From Rhodanobacter thiooxydans (lineage in GTDB: Bacteria; Pseudomonadota; Gammaproteobacteria; Xanthomonadales; Rhodanobacteraceae): a DNA stretch of 64,000 nt. The DNA lies in assembly GCF_021545845.1 (NCBI RefSeq), contig NZ_CP088923.1, positions 3,720,001 through 3,784,000 on the forward strand. Direction: 5' to 3'. A program made the translations under genes and the position numbers. The notes beneath the pieces were generated by a model. It did no database searches. It saw only the letters and a list, made by a program, of their open reading frames with translations, and was not told where the DNA came from. Numbering within the stretch: position 1 is the first letter of the stretch; every line of letters begins with the position of its first letter. Below, piece by piece: positions 1-9,287 of the stretch.

Positions 1-1
1 A

Positions 2-337
2 GTCACCCGTGCCATCGAGCAACGCCGCGCGGTCGTCTTCAACGACATCGGCGGCGATGCGTGGCCCGGCGCCTGCGCTTCGGTCGTGCAGGGCGGCTTG
101 CGTACGCTGGTCTGCCTGCCGCTGCTGGACGGCGACCGGGTGCTGGGCGCGATCTACGCCGACCGCCGCGAAGCAGGGCCACCGCTGACCACGCTCGACC
201 TGGAACTGCTGGAGGCATTTGCCGAGCGCACCGCGCTGTGGCTCATCGCGCATCGCGCGCGCGAGGACCTGGCCATGGTCCCGCCCACGCCGCTCGACTG
301 GAACAGCATCCTCGGCGAGAGAATGCTGGAGACATGA
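2..337 (+). CDS. GAF-domain protein, C-terminal fragment (5' end outside window)
   Basis: The reading frame is open from base 2 and ends at a TGA that overlaps the next ATG (ATGA, 334-337). The visible 111 residues have the look of a GAF domain C-terminal half: a hydrophobic strand LVCLPLLDGDRVLGAIYADR, then a helix LELLEAFAERTALWLIAH. Proteins of this kind, often with an N-terminal FHA domain, commonly sit beside Ser/Thr kinases, and the 4-base overlap implies translational coupling to the kinase that follows. Full domain content cannot be judged because the N-terminus is missing. GAF assignment is by pattern, not search. Confidence 0.7.
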   Translation, partial: VTRAIEQRRAVVFNDIGGDAWPGACASVVQGGLRTLVCLPLLDGDRVLGAIYADRREAGPPLTTLDLELLEAFAERTALWLIAHRAREDLAMVPPTPLDWNSILGERMLET

Positions 338-3300
338 CGAGCGAGCCGACCGCCACTGGCATCTATGCGCACATGAACCTGGCGCCCGGCACCATGCTTG
401 CCGGGCGTTTTCGCATCGAGGCGCTGCTCGGGGTGGGCGGCATGGGCGTGGTCTACCGCGCCCATGACACCGCGCTGGACGTGCCGGTCGCGCTCAAGCT
501 GTTGCGGCCCGAGTTGGCGGCGCGGCCGGATGCGTTCGAACGATTCCGCCAGGAGCTGTTGCTCGCGCGCCAGGTTTCCAGCCCGCAGGTGGTGCGCATC
601 CACGACCTCGCCCAGCACGATGGCCACTGGCTGATCAGCATGGACTACGTCGACGGCGAAGGGCTGGACCGGCGCATCGACCGTGGCGCGCTGCCGCTGG
701 AGGACGCGCTGCGGATCACGCGGCAGATCGCTCTCGGCCTGCAGGCTGCGCATGCCCGGCAGGTGGTGCATCGCGATCTGAAACCGGCCAACGTGCTCAT
801 CGATCGCGAGGGCAACGCGTACATCAGCGACTTCGGCGTGGCCCGTTCGCTCGCCAGCAGCGGCCTTACCCTGGCCGGTACGGGCGCGGTGATCGGCACT
901 CCCGACTATCTCTCCCCGGAACAGGCCCGTGGTGATCCGGTGGACACGCGCAGCGACCTGTATGCGCTGGGCCTGATCCTGCGCGAGATGCTGACGGGCA
1001 CGCCTGCGTTCCAGGGCGCCACCGCCGCCGAGGCGATCGCCCAGCGACTGGTCCGTACCCCGTCGCCGGTCACCCGCGAACGCCCCGACGTGCCGACCTG
1101 GGTCGCCCGGCTGATCGAACAGCTGCTGCGACCGCGCCCGGCGCACCGATTGCCGGATGCGGCCGCCGTGATCGAGGCCATCGACCGCCGCGCGATGCCG
1201 CCCGACCTGCGCGCGCATCGTCGCGCCTGGCTCGCCACGGCGGCCTTGCTGACCACGATCGGTGTCGCCGGCACGCTGTGGTGGATGCCGCACGACAAGG
1301 CGGCCGGCATCGCCGCCGCGCCGCCGCTCCACCGGGTGCTGGTGTTGCCGTTGCGCGGCGCGGCGCTGCCGGCGCCGCGCGTGACCGCGCTGGACGCCTA
1401 CCTTCGCGCAACCCTGTTCGCACTGCCCGGCGTCGCCAGCGTCGATGCCGACCGGACCCTCCAGGCGCTGCGCCAGCTGGACGCCGCCGGCAGCGCCCCC
1501 GACCCCGCCACGCTGCGCCGCCTTGCCGTGGCCGACCGCACCCTGTCCCCGGATCTGCGCCAGCGCGACGGTCACTGGTACGTGCACGCCGAGCTGCGCG
1601 GGGACGACGGCGTACCGCAAACCGTGGACGGTCCGCTGGCCGCGGATACGGTTGGCGCCCTGCACGCCTGGCTCACCGAGCCGGCCCTGGCCAAGGCGCT
1701 CGGCGCACCTGCGCCCGCATCGGAGCTGAAACTACCCACCGCCATAGCGACGCTGGATACCTTCGGCGCGGTTCTGCAGGCGCGTGAGAAAAACGACATC
1801 CCCGCCGCACTGACGGATTTGCGCGCCCTCACCCGGCATGAACGCGACGACCCCGAGCTGTGGCGCACCCAGCTCCGCCTGGCGCAGGCGATCGGCGAGC
1901 GCGATGTGGCGCTGGAGGCGATCGAACACGGGCAGCGCGCGGCCAACGCCGGGCCTGCCCGGCTGCAGCGCGTGTTCGCCGCAGAACGCGCGCTGTCCGA
2001 CGGCGACGTTCCGGCTGCGATCACGCAATGGCGTGCGCAACTGGCCGAAACGCCCGACGACACCCTGGCCGATCTGCAACTGGCGCGAGCCCAGGGCGGC
2101 GGCGGCGATTTTCGCGCCGCCATTGCCAGGCTGTCGCAACTTACTGCCCGCGACAGCGACGATCCGCGCGCCTGGTTCGAGCTGGGCAAGTTCTCGATCC
2201 TGCAGGGTGAGGCGAGACGCGCCGTCGACGATTACCTGGTGCGCGCGCTGGTGCTGTACAAGCGTGGCCGCAACCTCTACGGGGTAGCGGAAACGACCAA
2301 CGCGCTCGGCATCGGCTATGGCCGCCTCGGCCAGACCGCCAATGCCGAGGAGCAATACCGCAAGGCGGCGGCGCTGCAGCGCGACGTCGGCAACCGTCGC
2401 GGCGTGGCCACCAGCCTGCGCAATCTGGCCAACGTGCTGAGCCTGCGCGGAGCCTTCGACGAAGCCGGCAGCGCACTCGCGCAGGCCCGCGCGCTGACGG
2501 TCGAGCTCGACGACCGCGAAGGGTTGGCTGCCGTGGACAACGAACTGGGCGTGCTTGCCGAGGAACGCGGCGACTACCATGCAGCACTCGACGCCTACCG
2601 TCGTGCGTTGCAGGGCTGGCAGCAGGTCGGCGATGCGCATGGACTGGCCCAGGCACTCAACGACATCGGCTTCGCCAACTTCCAGCTCGGCCGCTACGAC
2701 GACGCGCAGAGCTACTGGCAACGTACCGCGGAAAGCGAGGCCGGCCTCGGCGACACCGGCCGCATCCGCACCGGGCAGAACCTGGGGCTGCTGGCGGCGG
2801 CGCGCGGCCGCTGGCCAGAGGCGCGCAAGCTGCAGGAAGGCGCGCTGGCTGAAGCCGAAAAGCAGCAGATGCCCGAAGAGGCGGCCGTGAGCCGGCGCAA
2901 TCTGGCCAAGCTCGCGTTGATGCAGGGCGACGTGGCCGGCTCGCTCGCCCAGGCCGACAAGGCCATCGCCCTGTTCAGCCAGCGCGGCGATCGGCGCGGC
3001 GAAGCCGACACCCGCCTGTTGCGCGTGCAGGCCTTGCTCGCCGCGGGCGCCGAGGCCATGGCACGGGGCGAACTCAAGGCGCTCGAAGGTACCGGCCCCG
3101 GCACCTCGCGCGAACAGCGTGCGGGGGTCGAGATCGTGCGTGCGCAGCTGGCCGTGCATGCGGGCGACCCGAGAAGCGCGGCTGCAGCCCTGGACGACGC
3201 GCAGCCATTGGCCGAGGCGTCGGGGGTACGCGAACTTCAACTGCGGGTAGCGCTGCTGCGCGCGCACCTCGACCCGCGCGCCGATACCGGCCTGGATGCT

Positions 3301-3633
3301 GCGACCGCCATGCTCGGCAATGCCGAGCTGCGGCTGGACTGGCTGACCCTGGCGATGCAACGCGCGCTCGCCGCGCTCGATGCGACGGCGGCAGTACGCG
3401 CCTACCGCGAGGCGGTCAACCTGATGCGCGGCAGCGAGGTGCTGGGAGCGCCACAGATCCACACCTTGGGCGCCAGCGCCCAGCGGCTGGCCGGCGACGG
3501 CGCCGGGGCGACGGCTGCCGAGCAAGCCGCGGCGGCGGCGCGGGCCGCCTTCCAGGCCACATTGCCCGACCGATTGCACGATGCAGGAAGTGCGCCGGCC
3601 CGCCGCACGGAAGCGGATGCCCCTATGCCATGA
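334..3633 (+). CDS. Membrane Ser/Thr protein kinase with C-terminal TPR repeats
   Basis: 1099 residues. An N-terminal Hanks-type kinase domain (about 26-290) has a glycine loop GVGGMG (33-38), Lys55 in ALK, HRDLKPAN with catalytic Asp148, DFG at 166-168 and GTPDYLSPEQ (189-198), so it should be active. One hydrophobic segment (about 299-317) probably spans the inner membrane and puts the C-terminus outside. Residues from about 560 to 1060 are alanine-rich helical repeats matching TPRs, likely a protein-docking platform. The open frame extends upstream to 61, but ATG 334 is chosen because GGAGA lies just before it and it overlaps the preceding stop. It overlaps the histidine kinase gene by ATGA. 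Substrate unknown. Confidence 0.9.
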   Translation: MTSEPTATGIYAHMNLAPGTMLAGRFRIEALLGVGGMGVVYRAHDTALDVPVALKLLRPELAARPDAFERFRQELLLARQVSSPQVVRIHDLAQHDGHWLISMDYVDGEGLDRRIDRGALPLEDALRITRQIALGLQAAHARQVVHRDLKPANVLIDREGNAYISDFGVARSLASSGLTLAGTGAVIGTPDYLSPEQARGDPVDTRSDLYALGLILREMLTGTPAFQGATAAEAIAQRLVRTPSPVTRERPDVPTWVARLIEQLLRPRPAHRLPDAAAVIEAIDRRAMPPDLRAHRRAWLATAALLTTIGVAGTLWWMPHDKAAGIAAAPPLHRVLVLPLRGAALPAPRVTALDAYLRATLFALPGVASVDADRTLQALRQLDAAGSAPDPATLRRLAVADRTLSPDLRQRDGHWYVHAELRGDDGVPQTVDGPLAADTVGALHAWLTEPALAKALGAPAPASELKLPTAIATLDTFGAVLQAREKNDIPAALTDLRALTRHERDDPELWRTQLRLAQAIGERDVALEAIEHGQRAANAGPARLQRVFAAERALSDGDVPAAITQWRAQLAETPDDTLADLQLARAQGGGGDFRAAIARLSQLTARDSDDPRAWFELGKFSILQGEARRAVDDYLVRALVLYKRGRNLYGVAETTNALGIGYGRLGQTANAEEQYRKAAALQRDVGNRRGVATSLRNLANVLSLRGAFDEAGSALAQARALTVELDDREGLAAVDNELGVLAEERGDYHAALDAYRRALQGWQQVGDAHGLAQALNDIGFANFQLGRYDDAQSYWQRTAESEAGLGDTGRIRTGQNLGLLAAARGRWPEARKLQEGALAEAEKQQMPEEAAVSRRNLAKLALMQGDVAGSLAQADKAIALFSQRGDRRGEADTRLLRVQALLAAGAEAMARGELKALEGTGPGTSREQRAGVEIVRAQLAVHAGDPRSAAAALDDAQPLAEASGVRELQLRVALLRAHLDPRADTGLDAATAMLGNAELRLDWLTLAMQRALAALDATAAVRAYREAVNLMRGSEVLGAPQIHTLGASAQRLAGDGAGATAAEQAAAAARAAFQATLPDRLHDAGSAPARRTEADAPMP

Positions 3634-4361
3634 CCCACGACACCCCGCCTCCTCCCGCCGAAGCCCACTTGCGCTACCAGCACCTGCTGCAGCGGCTCGA
3701 AGCGAGCGAGCGCGAATTCCGTCGCCTCGGCCGCTCGGTGCTGCACGTGCAGGAGGACGAGCGGCGTCGCCTCGCGCGCGACCTGCACGACGGCATCGGC
3801 CAGAACCTGACGGCGCTCAAGCACCGGCTCGCACAGATCGGCGACGCGCTGCCGGTGCAATTCGGGACGCTGCGCGCCAGCCTCGACGAGGCGATCGCAT
3901 TGTGCGCCGACACCCTCGATGACACCCGCCAGCTCTCGCGGCTGCTGCGCCCGCCGATCCTCGACGACCTCGGCCTTGAACCGGCACTGCGCTGGCTGGC
4001 GCGCAGCCTCGGCGAAGCGGCCGGCATGGCGATCACCGTGGAAATCGAACCGATACCCGCCCTTGACGAAGAGTTGCAGACGCTGCTGTTCCGCATCGCC
4101 CAGGAAGCGCTCAACAACGTGGTCAAGCATGCCGGCGCGCGCAGCGTACTGGTGCACCTGGTCGAGCGCAGCGGCCGCATGCAGCTGCAGATCGTCGACG
4201 ACGGCTGCGGCTTCGACCCGGTGCAGGCACAGGCTGCCGGCGGCACCGGCCTGGGCGGCATCCGTGAACGCCTGCAATTGTTCAACGGCCAGTTCGAGCT
4301 GCGTTCCGCTTCCGGCCACGGCACCCGTCTGCGCGCGGTCGTGCCGCTGGACAATCGCTGA
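3630..4361 (+). CDS. Soluble NarX/DegS-type sensor histidine kinase
   Basis: 243 residues, no membrane segment. The HisKA_3 dimerisation helix carries the phospho-acceptor motif RRRLARDLHDGIGQNL with His53. A HATPase_c domain follows, with the N-box EALNNVVKHA and G-box DDGCGFDP and GGTGLGG. No sensory domain is visible, so input may come from a partner, plausibly the kinase/TPR protein whose stop codon it overlaps (ATGA at 3630-3633). Phosphate would pass to the NarL-type regulator encoded 57 bases downstream. Family assignment is firm; the signal is unknown. Confidence 0.9.
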   Translation: MTHDTPPPPAEAHLRYQHLLQRLEASEREFRRLGRSVLHVQEDERRRLARDLHDGIGQNLTALKHRLAQIGDALPVQFGTLRASLDEAIALCADTLDDTRQLSRLLRPPILDDLGLEPALRWLARSLGEAAGMAITVEIEPIPALDEELQTLLFRIAQEALNNVVKHAGARSVLVHLVERSGRMQLQIVDDGCGFDPVQAQAAGGTGLGGIRERLQLFNGQFELRSASGHGTRLRAVVPLDNR

Positions 4362-4418
4362 CCCGGGCCCGCCGGGCCTGTGCTTGACGCAACCCGGGAT
4401 GGCGGGCACGGTATCCGC

Positions 4419-5069
4419 ATGCCGCCCAAGCCCATCCGTGTCCTGCTCGTGGACGATCACAACCTGGTCCGCGAGAGCCTCGTCGGCATCCTGCAGGGCG
4501 ACGGCGACATCGAGGTCATCGCGCAGGCAGCCGACGGCGTCGAGGCCGTCGGCAAGGCACTGGCCACCCGTCCGGACATCGTCATCACCGACCTGTCGAT
4601 GCCGCGCCTGAGCGGCATCGAGCTGGTGCGGCGCCTGACCCAGGAATTGCCGGACACGCGCGTGCTGGTGCTGACCATGCACCAGGAAGACCAGTACGTG
4701 CTGCAGGCCGTTCGCGTCGGCGCCAGCGGCTACCTGGTCAAGGACAGCGCGGCGGCCGAATTGCTCGCCGCGGTACGCAACGTCCACGCCGGGCGCGCGC
4801 ATTTCGGGCCGCACGCCTCGCGCGCGCTGGCGGAGCAGTTGCAGCATCCCGAGCGCCTGCCGGACGATCGCTACGAACTCCTCACCGCGCGCGAACGCGA
4901 AGTGTTCGGCCTGATTGCCGAGGGCCTGACCACCAAGGAGATCGCGCGCCGCCTGTCGATCAGCACCAAGACGGCGGAAAACCACCGCACCCGCGTACTG
5001 ACCAAGATCGCCGTGCGCAATACCGCCGAGCTGGTGCGATATGCGCTGCGCCGCGGCTTGCTCGACTAG
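4419..5069 (+). CDS. NarL/FixJ-family response regulator
   Basis: 216 residues from ATG 4419; a GTG at 4380 would add 13 residues that do not belong to a receiver domain. The receiver begins VLLVDDH, with phospho-acceptor Asp58 in VITDLSMP and the conserved Lys in YLVKDSAA. The C-terminal LuxR-type helix-turn-helix is LLTAREREVFGLIAEGLTT followed by KEIARRLSISTKTAENHRT. It is the obvious partner of the histidine kinase just upstream. Targets are not indicated by the sequence. Confidence 0.92.
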   Translation: MPPKPIRVLLVDDHNLVRESLVGILQGDGDIEVIAQAADGVEAVGKALATRPDIVITDLSMPRLSGIELVRRLTQELPDTRVLVLTMHQEDQYVLQAVRVGASGYLVKDSAAAELLAAVRNVHAGRAHFGPHASRALAEQLQHPERLPDDRYELLTAREREVFGLIAEGLTTKEIARRLSISTKTAENHRTRVLTKIAVRNTAELVRYALRRGLLD

Positions 5070-5122
5070 CTATCCGCGGCGCGCCGCGCTACGGCGTATT
5101 CAAGACCGACCCGCAGCATGCC

Positions 5123-5908
5123 ATGATGGGTGCCTGCACTCCTCCCGCTCTTTCCGAGCGCTGCATGCCAACGGTGCCCCGCATGCCCACTGCCCCTGAT
5201 GCCGCCGATGGCCCGGCTGACTTTATCGAGACGTACCGCGATGCGCTGACTGCAGCGCAGTGCGCGATGCTGGTGGAGCGCTTTGCCGCCAGCGGAAAAA
5301 CCCGCCCGGGCCGGGTCGGCAGCGGCGTGCTGCCCGAACTGAAGGACAGCCAGGATCTGGCCCTCAGCGAACAAGCCGACTGGCACGACGCGGAAGCGTT
5401 GCTCAACCAGACGGTGTTCCGCGGCCTGCTGGCGTACCTGCGCCGCTATCCGCACGCACTGGTCGCACCGCTGATGCTTGAGGTCCCGGGCCCAGGCGGC
5501 ACGCGCCACCGGCTGACGCCCGAGCGCCTGCGCGCGATGGACGACGGCGCGCTGTCGGCCCTGGCGGAAATGGTCTTCCGGCCGGGCGCCATCAACCTGC
5601 AGCGTTACAGCGCGGGGCGCGGCGGCTATCCCTACTGGCATTGCGAGCTGTACCCGCGCGACCGGCGCGCGGACACCCTGCACCGGCACCTGCTGTGGAC
5701 GATCTACCTCAACGACGGTTTCACCGAGGGGGAAACCGAGTTCCTCCATCAGCAGCGGAAGATCGTTCCGCGCACCGGCACGCTGCTGCTGGCGCCGGCT
5801 TCGTTCACCCACACCCACCGCGGCAACCGCCCGCAGGGCGGCGACAAGGTCATCGCGACGAGCTGGGTGCTGTTCCAGCGCGCCGAGCAGCTGTTCGGCG
5901 GAGCCTGA
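5123..5908 (+). CDS. 2-oxoglutarate/Fe(II)-dependent oxygenase, prolyl-4-hydroxylase-like
   Basis: 261 residues from ATG 5123. Alternative ATGs at 5165 and 5183 are equally possible, as none has a clear ribosome site. The double-stranded beta-helix core is recognisable: WHCEL supplies His173 and Glu175 as the likely iron ligands (an HxE variant of HxD), and FTHTHRGNRP (around 228-237) supplies the distal His and the 2-oxoglutarate-binding Arg. The stretch LWTIYLNDGFTEGETEFL is typical of P4H-like enzymes that hydroxylate proteins or small molecules. Substrate unknown. It stands alone and ends before a bidirectional terminator shared with speD. Confidence 0.75.
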   Translation: MMGACTPPALSERCMPTVPRMPTAPDAADGPADFIETYRDALTAAQCAMLVERFAASGKTRPGRVGSGVLPELKDSQDLALSEQADWHDAEALLNQTVFRGLLAYLRRYPHALVAPLMLEVPGPGGTRHRLTPERLRAMDDGALSALAEMVFRPGAINLQRYSAGRGGYPYWHCELYPRDRRADTLHRHLLWTIYLNDGFTEGETEFLHQQRKIVPRTGTLLLAPASFTHTHRGNRPQGGDKVIATSWVLFQRAEQLFGGA

Positions 5909-5961
5909 ACAGCAGGTGCCGCATGGCACGGTTTCCGACCCGGATCCCGACAGAAAACTCC

Positions 5962-5990
5962 AAAAAAAACCCGCCTTCCGGCGGGTTTTT
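5962..5990. terminator. Bidirectional rho-independent terminator
   Basis: CCCGCC (5970-5975), loop TTCC, GGCGGG (5980-5985), flanked by eight A on the left and five T on the right. It can end both the oxygenase transcript and the convergent speD transcript. Confidence 0.9.
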
Positions 5991-5992
5991 CG

Positions 5993-6778
5993 TCACATCA
6001 GGTTGCGGCCGTGGAACAGTTCCTCGATCTCGCGGCGCAGTAGCTGCTCGATGCGCTGGCGGTCCTTGAACGAGAGGTCGTCGGCGTGCGCCTCGAACAG
6101 GTAGGTGTCGAGGTCGAAGTCCTTGATGTGCATCTTCGTGTGGAACATGTTCTCCTGGTACACGTTGACGTCGAACATCTCGTACTTCTGGCGGATGTGC
6201 TTGGCCAGGTAGTCCTGCACCGAGTTGATCTTGTGGTCGATGAAGTGCTTCTTGCCCTTCACGTCGCGGGTGAAGCCGCGCACGCGGTAGTCGGCGATGA
6301 CGATGTCCGACTCGAAGCTGTCGATCAGGTAGTTCAGCGCCTTCAGCGGCGAGATCACGCCGCAGGTGGCCACGTCGATGTCGGCGCGGAAGGTGGCGAT
6401 GCCGTTGTGCGGATGCGTTTCCGGGTAGGTGTGGACGGTGATGTGGCTCTTGTCCATGTGCGCCACCACCGCGCCCGCGATCGAGTCGCGGCCGAGCTTC
6501 TCCACCACCGGCTCCTCGGAGATCAGGATGGTCACCGAGGCGCCCTGCGGGTCGTAGTCCTGGCGGGCCACGTTGAGGATGTTCGCGCCGATGATCTCGG
6601 CCACGTCGGTGAGGATCTGGGTCAGGCGGTCGGCGTCGTACTGCTCATCGATGTACTCGATGTAGCGCTGGCGCTGGTCCTCGGACACCGCGTAGCAGAT
6701 ATCGTAGATGTTGAAGCTCAACGCCTTGGTCAGGTTGTTGAAACCCTGCAGGCGCAGACGGGGGAGTGGCTTGACCAC
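5993..6778 (-). CDS. speD: S-adenosylmethionine decarboxylase proenzyme
   Basis: Makes decarboxylated SAM, the aminopropyl donor for spermidine. It is the long (enterobacterial) SpeD type, 261 residues. The self-cleavage site that makes the pyruvoyl group is Ser111 in [15 protein letters not shown]. The start is taken as GTG 6778, giving [10 protein letters not shown], because GGAGAG sits 7 bases upstream; a GTG at 6802 in the same frame would add eight residues and has no such site. Found convergent to the oxygenase and divergent from clp, an order familiar in xanthomonads. Confidence 0.95.
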   Translation of the reverse strand: MVKPLPRLRLQGFNNLTKALSFNIYDICYAVSEDQRQRYIEYIDEQYDADRLTQILTDVAEIIGANILNVARQDYDPQGASVTILISEEPVVEKLGRDSIAGAVVAHMDKSHITVHTYPETHPHNGIATFRADIDVATCGVISPLKALNYLIDSFESDIVIADYRVRGFTRDVKGKKHFIDHKINSVQDYLAKHIRQKYEMFDVNVYQENMFHTKMHIKDFDLDTYLFEAHADDLSFKDRQRIEQLLRREIEELFHGRNLM

Positions 6779-6980
6779 AGGCGGCTCTCCATGGCCGAAC
6801 ACTCGGCCAGCAGCAGAGGCGGGTTAGCGACAAGGGTCCCCGCGATATGGTGTGAAGTACAGGCGCGCAGCCTGCACGACCCTTGTGAACCGCATGCGAC
6901 GGCCTCGCCGCATCCGGAAGACCGCGAAGTATGAGGCAAAAAGAACAGAAATTGAACCAGCGACAAGCGCTCAGGTTTGC

Positions 6981-6986
6981 CATAAT
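6981..6986 (+). promoter_or_regulatory. Possible -10 element of the clp promoter
   Basis: CATAAT stands in an A/T-enriched part of the 295-base speD-clp gap, 87 bases before the clp start. A matching -35 is poor (GCGACA at about 6960, spacing 15), so the promoter may need an activator. Nothing else definite is seen in this gap. Confidence 0.3.
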
Positions 6987-7073
6987 GCTGGCTTGCAAGG
7001 ATGGTTCATGAACACGCACGGCGTGTGGCAATGGTTGCCGCTGTTCAATGACAACCACCGTTAGGAGATGATC

Positions 7074-7769
7074 GTGGCGCAACTCAAGTATCAGCTCCAA
7101 CAGGCCTTCGAACGTTCGCAGGCGCCGCTCGGCTTTGCCCCGGACCCCGCCGCGATGGAGCGCTTCCTGGCGCTGTGCCACCGCCGGCGCTACCCGGGCA
7201 AGACCGCGATCATCCGCCCTGGCGACCCGGCCAACACCTTGTATTACGTGATCGACGGCTCGCTGGCGGTGTGCACCGAGGACGAGCAGGGGCGCGAGCT
7301 GATCCTCGCCTACATCAGCCGCGGCCAGTTCATCGGCGAGATGGGCCTGTTCGTGGAGCAGGCGCAGCGCGAGTCGATGGTGCGCACGCGCGCGCCGTGC
7401 GAGATGGCCGAGGTCAGCTACGAGCGCCTGTTCCAGCTGATGGAAGGCCCGCTGCGCGAGGAATGCCCGAAGATCCTGTTCGCCATCGGCTCGCAGCTGA
7501 CCAACCGCCTGCTGCGCACCTCGCGCCAGGTCAGCCGGATGGCCTTCATGGACGTCACCAACCGCATCTCGCGCACCCTGCTGGACCTGTGCCAGGAGCC
7601 GGACTCGATGACCCACCCGGACGGTACCCAGATCCGCATCTCGCGCCAGGAAGTGAGCCGCATCGTCGGTTGCTCGCGCGAGATGGTCGGCCGCGTGCTC
7701 AAGCAGCTGGAGGAACAGCGCATGATCGACGTCTCCGGCAAGACCATCGTGGTGCGCGGCACGCGCTGA
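7074..7769 (+). CDS. clp: CRP/FNR-superfamily global regulator (Clp/Vfr type)
   Basis: 231 residues. The cyclic-nucleotide-binding domain has the PGDPANTLYYVIDGSL, FIGEMGLF and RESMVRTR landmarks, and a C-terminal HTH (about 189-214) reads ISRQEVSRIVGCSREMVGRV, the CRP-type recognition helix. There are no iron-sulfur cysteines. In Xanthomonas the orthologue Clp binds c-di-GMP and controls virulence and extracellular enzymes; whether this one answers cAMP or c-di-GMP is not decided here. AGGAG ends immediately before the ATG at 7068 but 6 bases before GTG 7074, so GTG is chosen. Confidence 0.88.
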   Translation: MAQLKYQLQQAFERSQAPLGFAPDPAAMERFLALCHRRRYPGKTAIIRPGDPANTLYYVIDGSLAVCTEDEQGRELILAYISRGQFIGEMGLFVEQAQRESMVRTRAPCEMAEVSYERLFQLMEGPLREECPKILFAIGSQLTNRLLRTSRQVSRMAFMDVTNRISRTLLDLCQEPDSMTHPDGTQIRISRQEVSRIVGCSREMVGRVLKQLEEQRMIDVSGKTIVVRGTR

Positions 7770-7860
7770 TTCCACGCAGGCTCGACCATCCGCCGTCTGA
7801 ACCGGTTTTTTACGGAGACTGGTCAAGGATGGCGTTCCGCCACCGGCTGCGAGACAACGC

Positions 7861-8604
7861 TTGGACTACGGGCAATTCTTCGTCTTCGCCGGTGTCGGCC
7901 TGCTCGCCCAGCTGGTCGATGGCGCGCTGGGCATGGCCTACGGGCTGGTTTCCAACTCGATCCTACTGGCGCTGGGCCTGCCACCGGCGGTGGCCAGCGC
8001 CACCGTGCACACCGCCGAGGTATTCACCACCGGCGTCTCCGGCGCATCGCACGCCTGGTTCGGCAACGTGCGTTGGCGGCTGTTCTGGCAGCTGGCCATT
8101 CCCGGCGCGATCGGCGGCATCCTCGGCGCGACCTTCCTGGCCAGCGTGCCGGGCGAGGCGATCCGGCCCTGGGTCAACGCCTACCTGCTGATCTTGGGCA
8201 CGATGGTGCTGCTGCGCGCGTTCGGCCGGCGGCTGACCCGCCACCAGGTCCAGCACAGCGGCGTGCTCGGTTTCTTCGCCGGCCTGCTCGACGCGATCGG
8301 CGGCGGCGGCTGGGGCCCGCTGGCCACCAGCACGCTGATCGCACGCGGCGGCGGCGTGCGCAGCACGATCGGTTCGGTCAACGCCGCCGAGTTCGTGGTG
8401 ACGATCTGCGTCTCCGCCACCCTGGTCTGGCACGTCGGCGTCGGCCACTGGCCGATCGTGCTGGGCCTGCTTACCGGCGGCGTGGTCGCCGCGCCGTTCG
8501 CCGCCTGGCTGGTGCGCCACCTGCCCGAACAGGCCGTGATGGCCGCGGTGGGCAGCCTGATCGTGCTGATCAGCCTGGGCCAGCTGGCGCAGACGCTGCT
8601 GTAG
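7861..8604 (+). CDS. TauE/SafE (TSUP) family permease
   Basis: 247 residues with about eight hydrophobic segments and the family's two similar halves, each starting with an acidic-glycine motif: LVDGALGMAYG and LLDAIGGGGWGP. Members export sulfite, sulfoacetate or related anions across the inner membrane. The start is a TTG at 7861 with a weak GAGAC upstream; no in-frame ATG is available, so the start is uncertain. The ends of this gene and the HAD gene converge with a 3-base gap. Substrate not known. Confidence 0.8.
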   Translation: MDYGQFFVFAGVGLLAQLVDGALGMAYGLVSNSILLALGLPPAVASATVHTAEVFTTGVSGASHAWFGNVRWRLFWQLAIPGAIGGILGATFLASVPGEAIRPWVNAYLLILGTMVLLRAFGRRLTRHQVQHSGVLGFFAGLLDAIGGGGWGPLATSTLIARGGGVRSTIGSVNAAEFVVTICVSATLVWHVGVGHWPIVLGLLTGGVVAAPFAAWLVRHLPEQAVMAAVGSLIVLISLGQLAQTLL

Positions 8605-8607
8605 CGG

Positions 8608-9282
8608 CTAGAACCATTCGACGCGGGTGACCGCGCGGCCCAGCGCCTTCTCGATCTTCTTGCACAGCTTGGGCGTGCCGTTGACCAGCACCGCCTCGGC
8701 GGCCAGCGCCAGCATCGCCGCGTCGTGCATCGAATCGCCGTAGGCGACTTGCCAGCCGCCGACGCCGTACTCGGTCAGCGACTGCACCTTGCGGCGGCCC
8801 ACGTTGTGCCGCAGCAAGCGCATGCCCAGCCAACCCGGCCGCAGCTGCGAGGCCAGCACCTCCAGCCCGGTCAGGCCGAGCTGCTGCAGGATCCCGCTGG
8901 CCAGAGTGTGCTCGCAACCGGTCACCACCAGCACGCGGTCCCCCGCCAGCTGGTGTCGACGCAACGCCTGCAGGCCATCGCGGCAGAACTGCTTCGGCCG
9001 CCGCGCCAGCATCGCGGCGAACGCGTCCGCCGCCGCCCGGTAGCGCTGCTCGCCCAGCCCCAGCAGGGCGATGCGCACCAGCGTGTACAGCGGCAGGCGC
9101 CGCGAGAACGGGCGCTGCGCCAGCAACAGCGGCGAACACAGCAGGGCCAGCGCGCAGCGCCACGGCGACCGCCGGTAGCGCTCGCGCACGAACTGGCGGA
9201 ACGTATCGCCGCGGATCAGCACACCGTCGAAATCGAACAGCACCACGCGTGGCGACGCGGCCACCCTTTCCCCCTCGGTCAT
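8608..9282 (-). CDS. HAD-superfamily IB hydrolase (SerB-like phosphatase)
   Basis: 224 residues. Motif I is VVLFDFDGVLIRGD, with nucleophile Asp17 and general acid Asp19. VLVVTGCEH resembles motif II and AYGDSMHDAAML is motif IV, the SerB/HAD-IB layout. The open frame runs upstream inside trpC; ATG 9282 is chosen, although a GTG overlapping the trpC stop (9291) is also possible. It lies directly after trpC and is probably in the same transcript. The substrate is not evident; similar genes are often annotated as phosphoserine phosphatase-like or lipid phosphatases. Confidence 0.75.
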   Translation of the reverse strand: MTEGERVAASPRVVLFDFDGVLIRGDTFRQFVRERYRRSPWRCALALLCSPLLLAQRPFSRRLPLYTLVRIALLGLGEQRYRAAADAFAAMLARRPKQFCRDGLQALRRHQLAGDRVLVVTGCEHTLASGILQQLGLTGLEVLASQLRPGWLGMRLLRHNVGRRKVQSLTEYGVGGWQVAYGDSMHDAAMLALAAEAVLVNGTPKLCKKIEKALGRAVTRVEWF

Positions 9283-9287
9283 CACGG

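Noticed and set aside
61..333. N-terminal extension of the kinase to base 61
   Set aside because: The real frame of this stretch is the GAF protein in another frame; the ATG at 334 overlaps its stop and has a ribosome site.
154..1665. Long open frame opposite the Ser/Thr kinase
   Set aside because: GC-rich shadow of a well-supported gene, low-complexity translation (R/A/G/Q/H rich), no start context or family pattern. The same applies to other long opposite-strand frames such as 20309-23602 and 30577-34179.
6950..6980. TTGAAC as the -35 of clp
   Set aside because: It is 23 bases from CATAAT, too far for a normal promoter.
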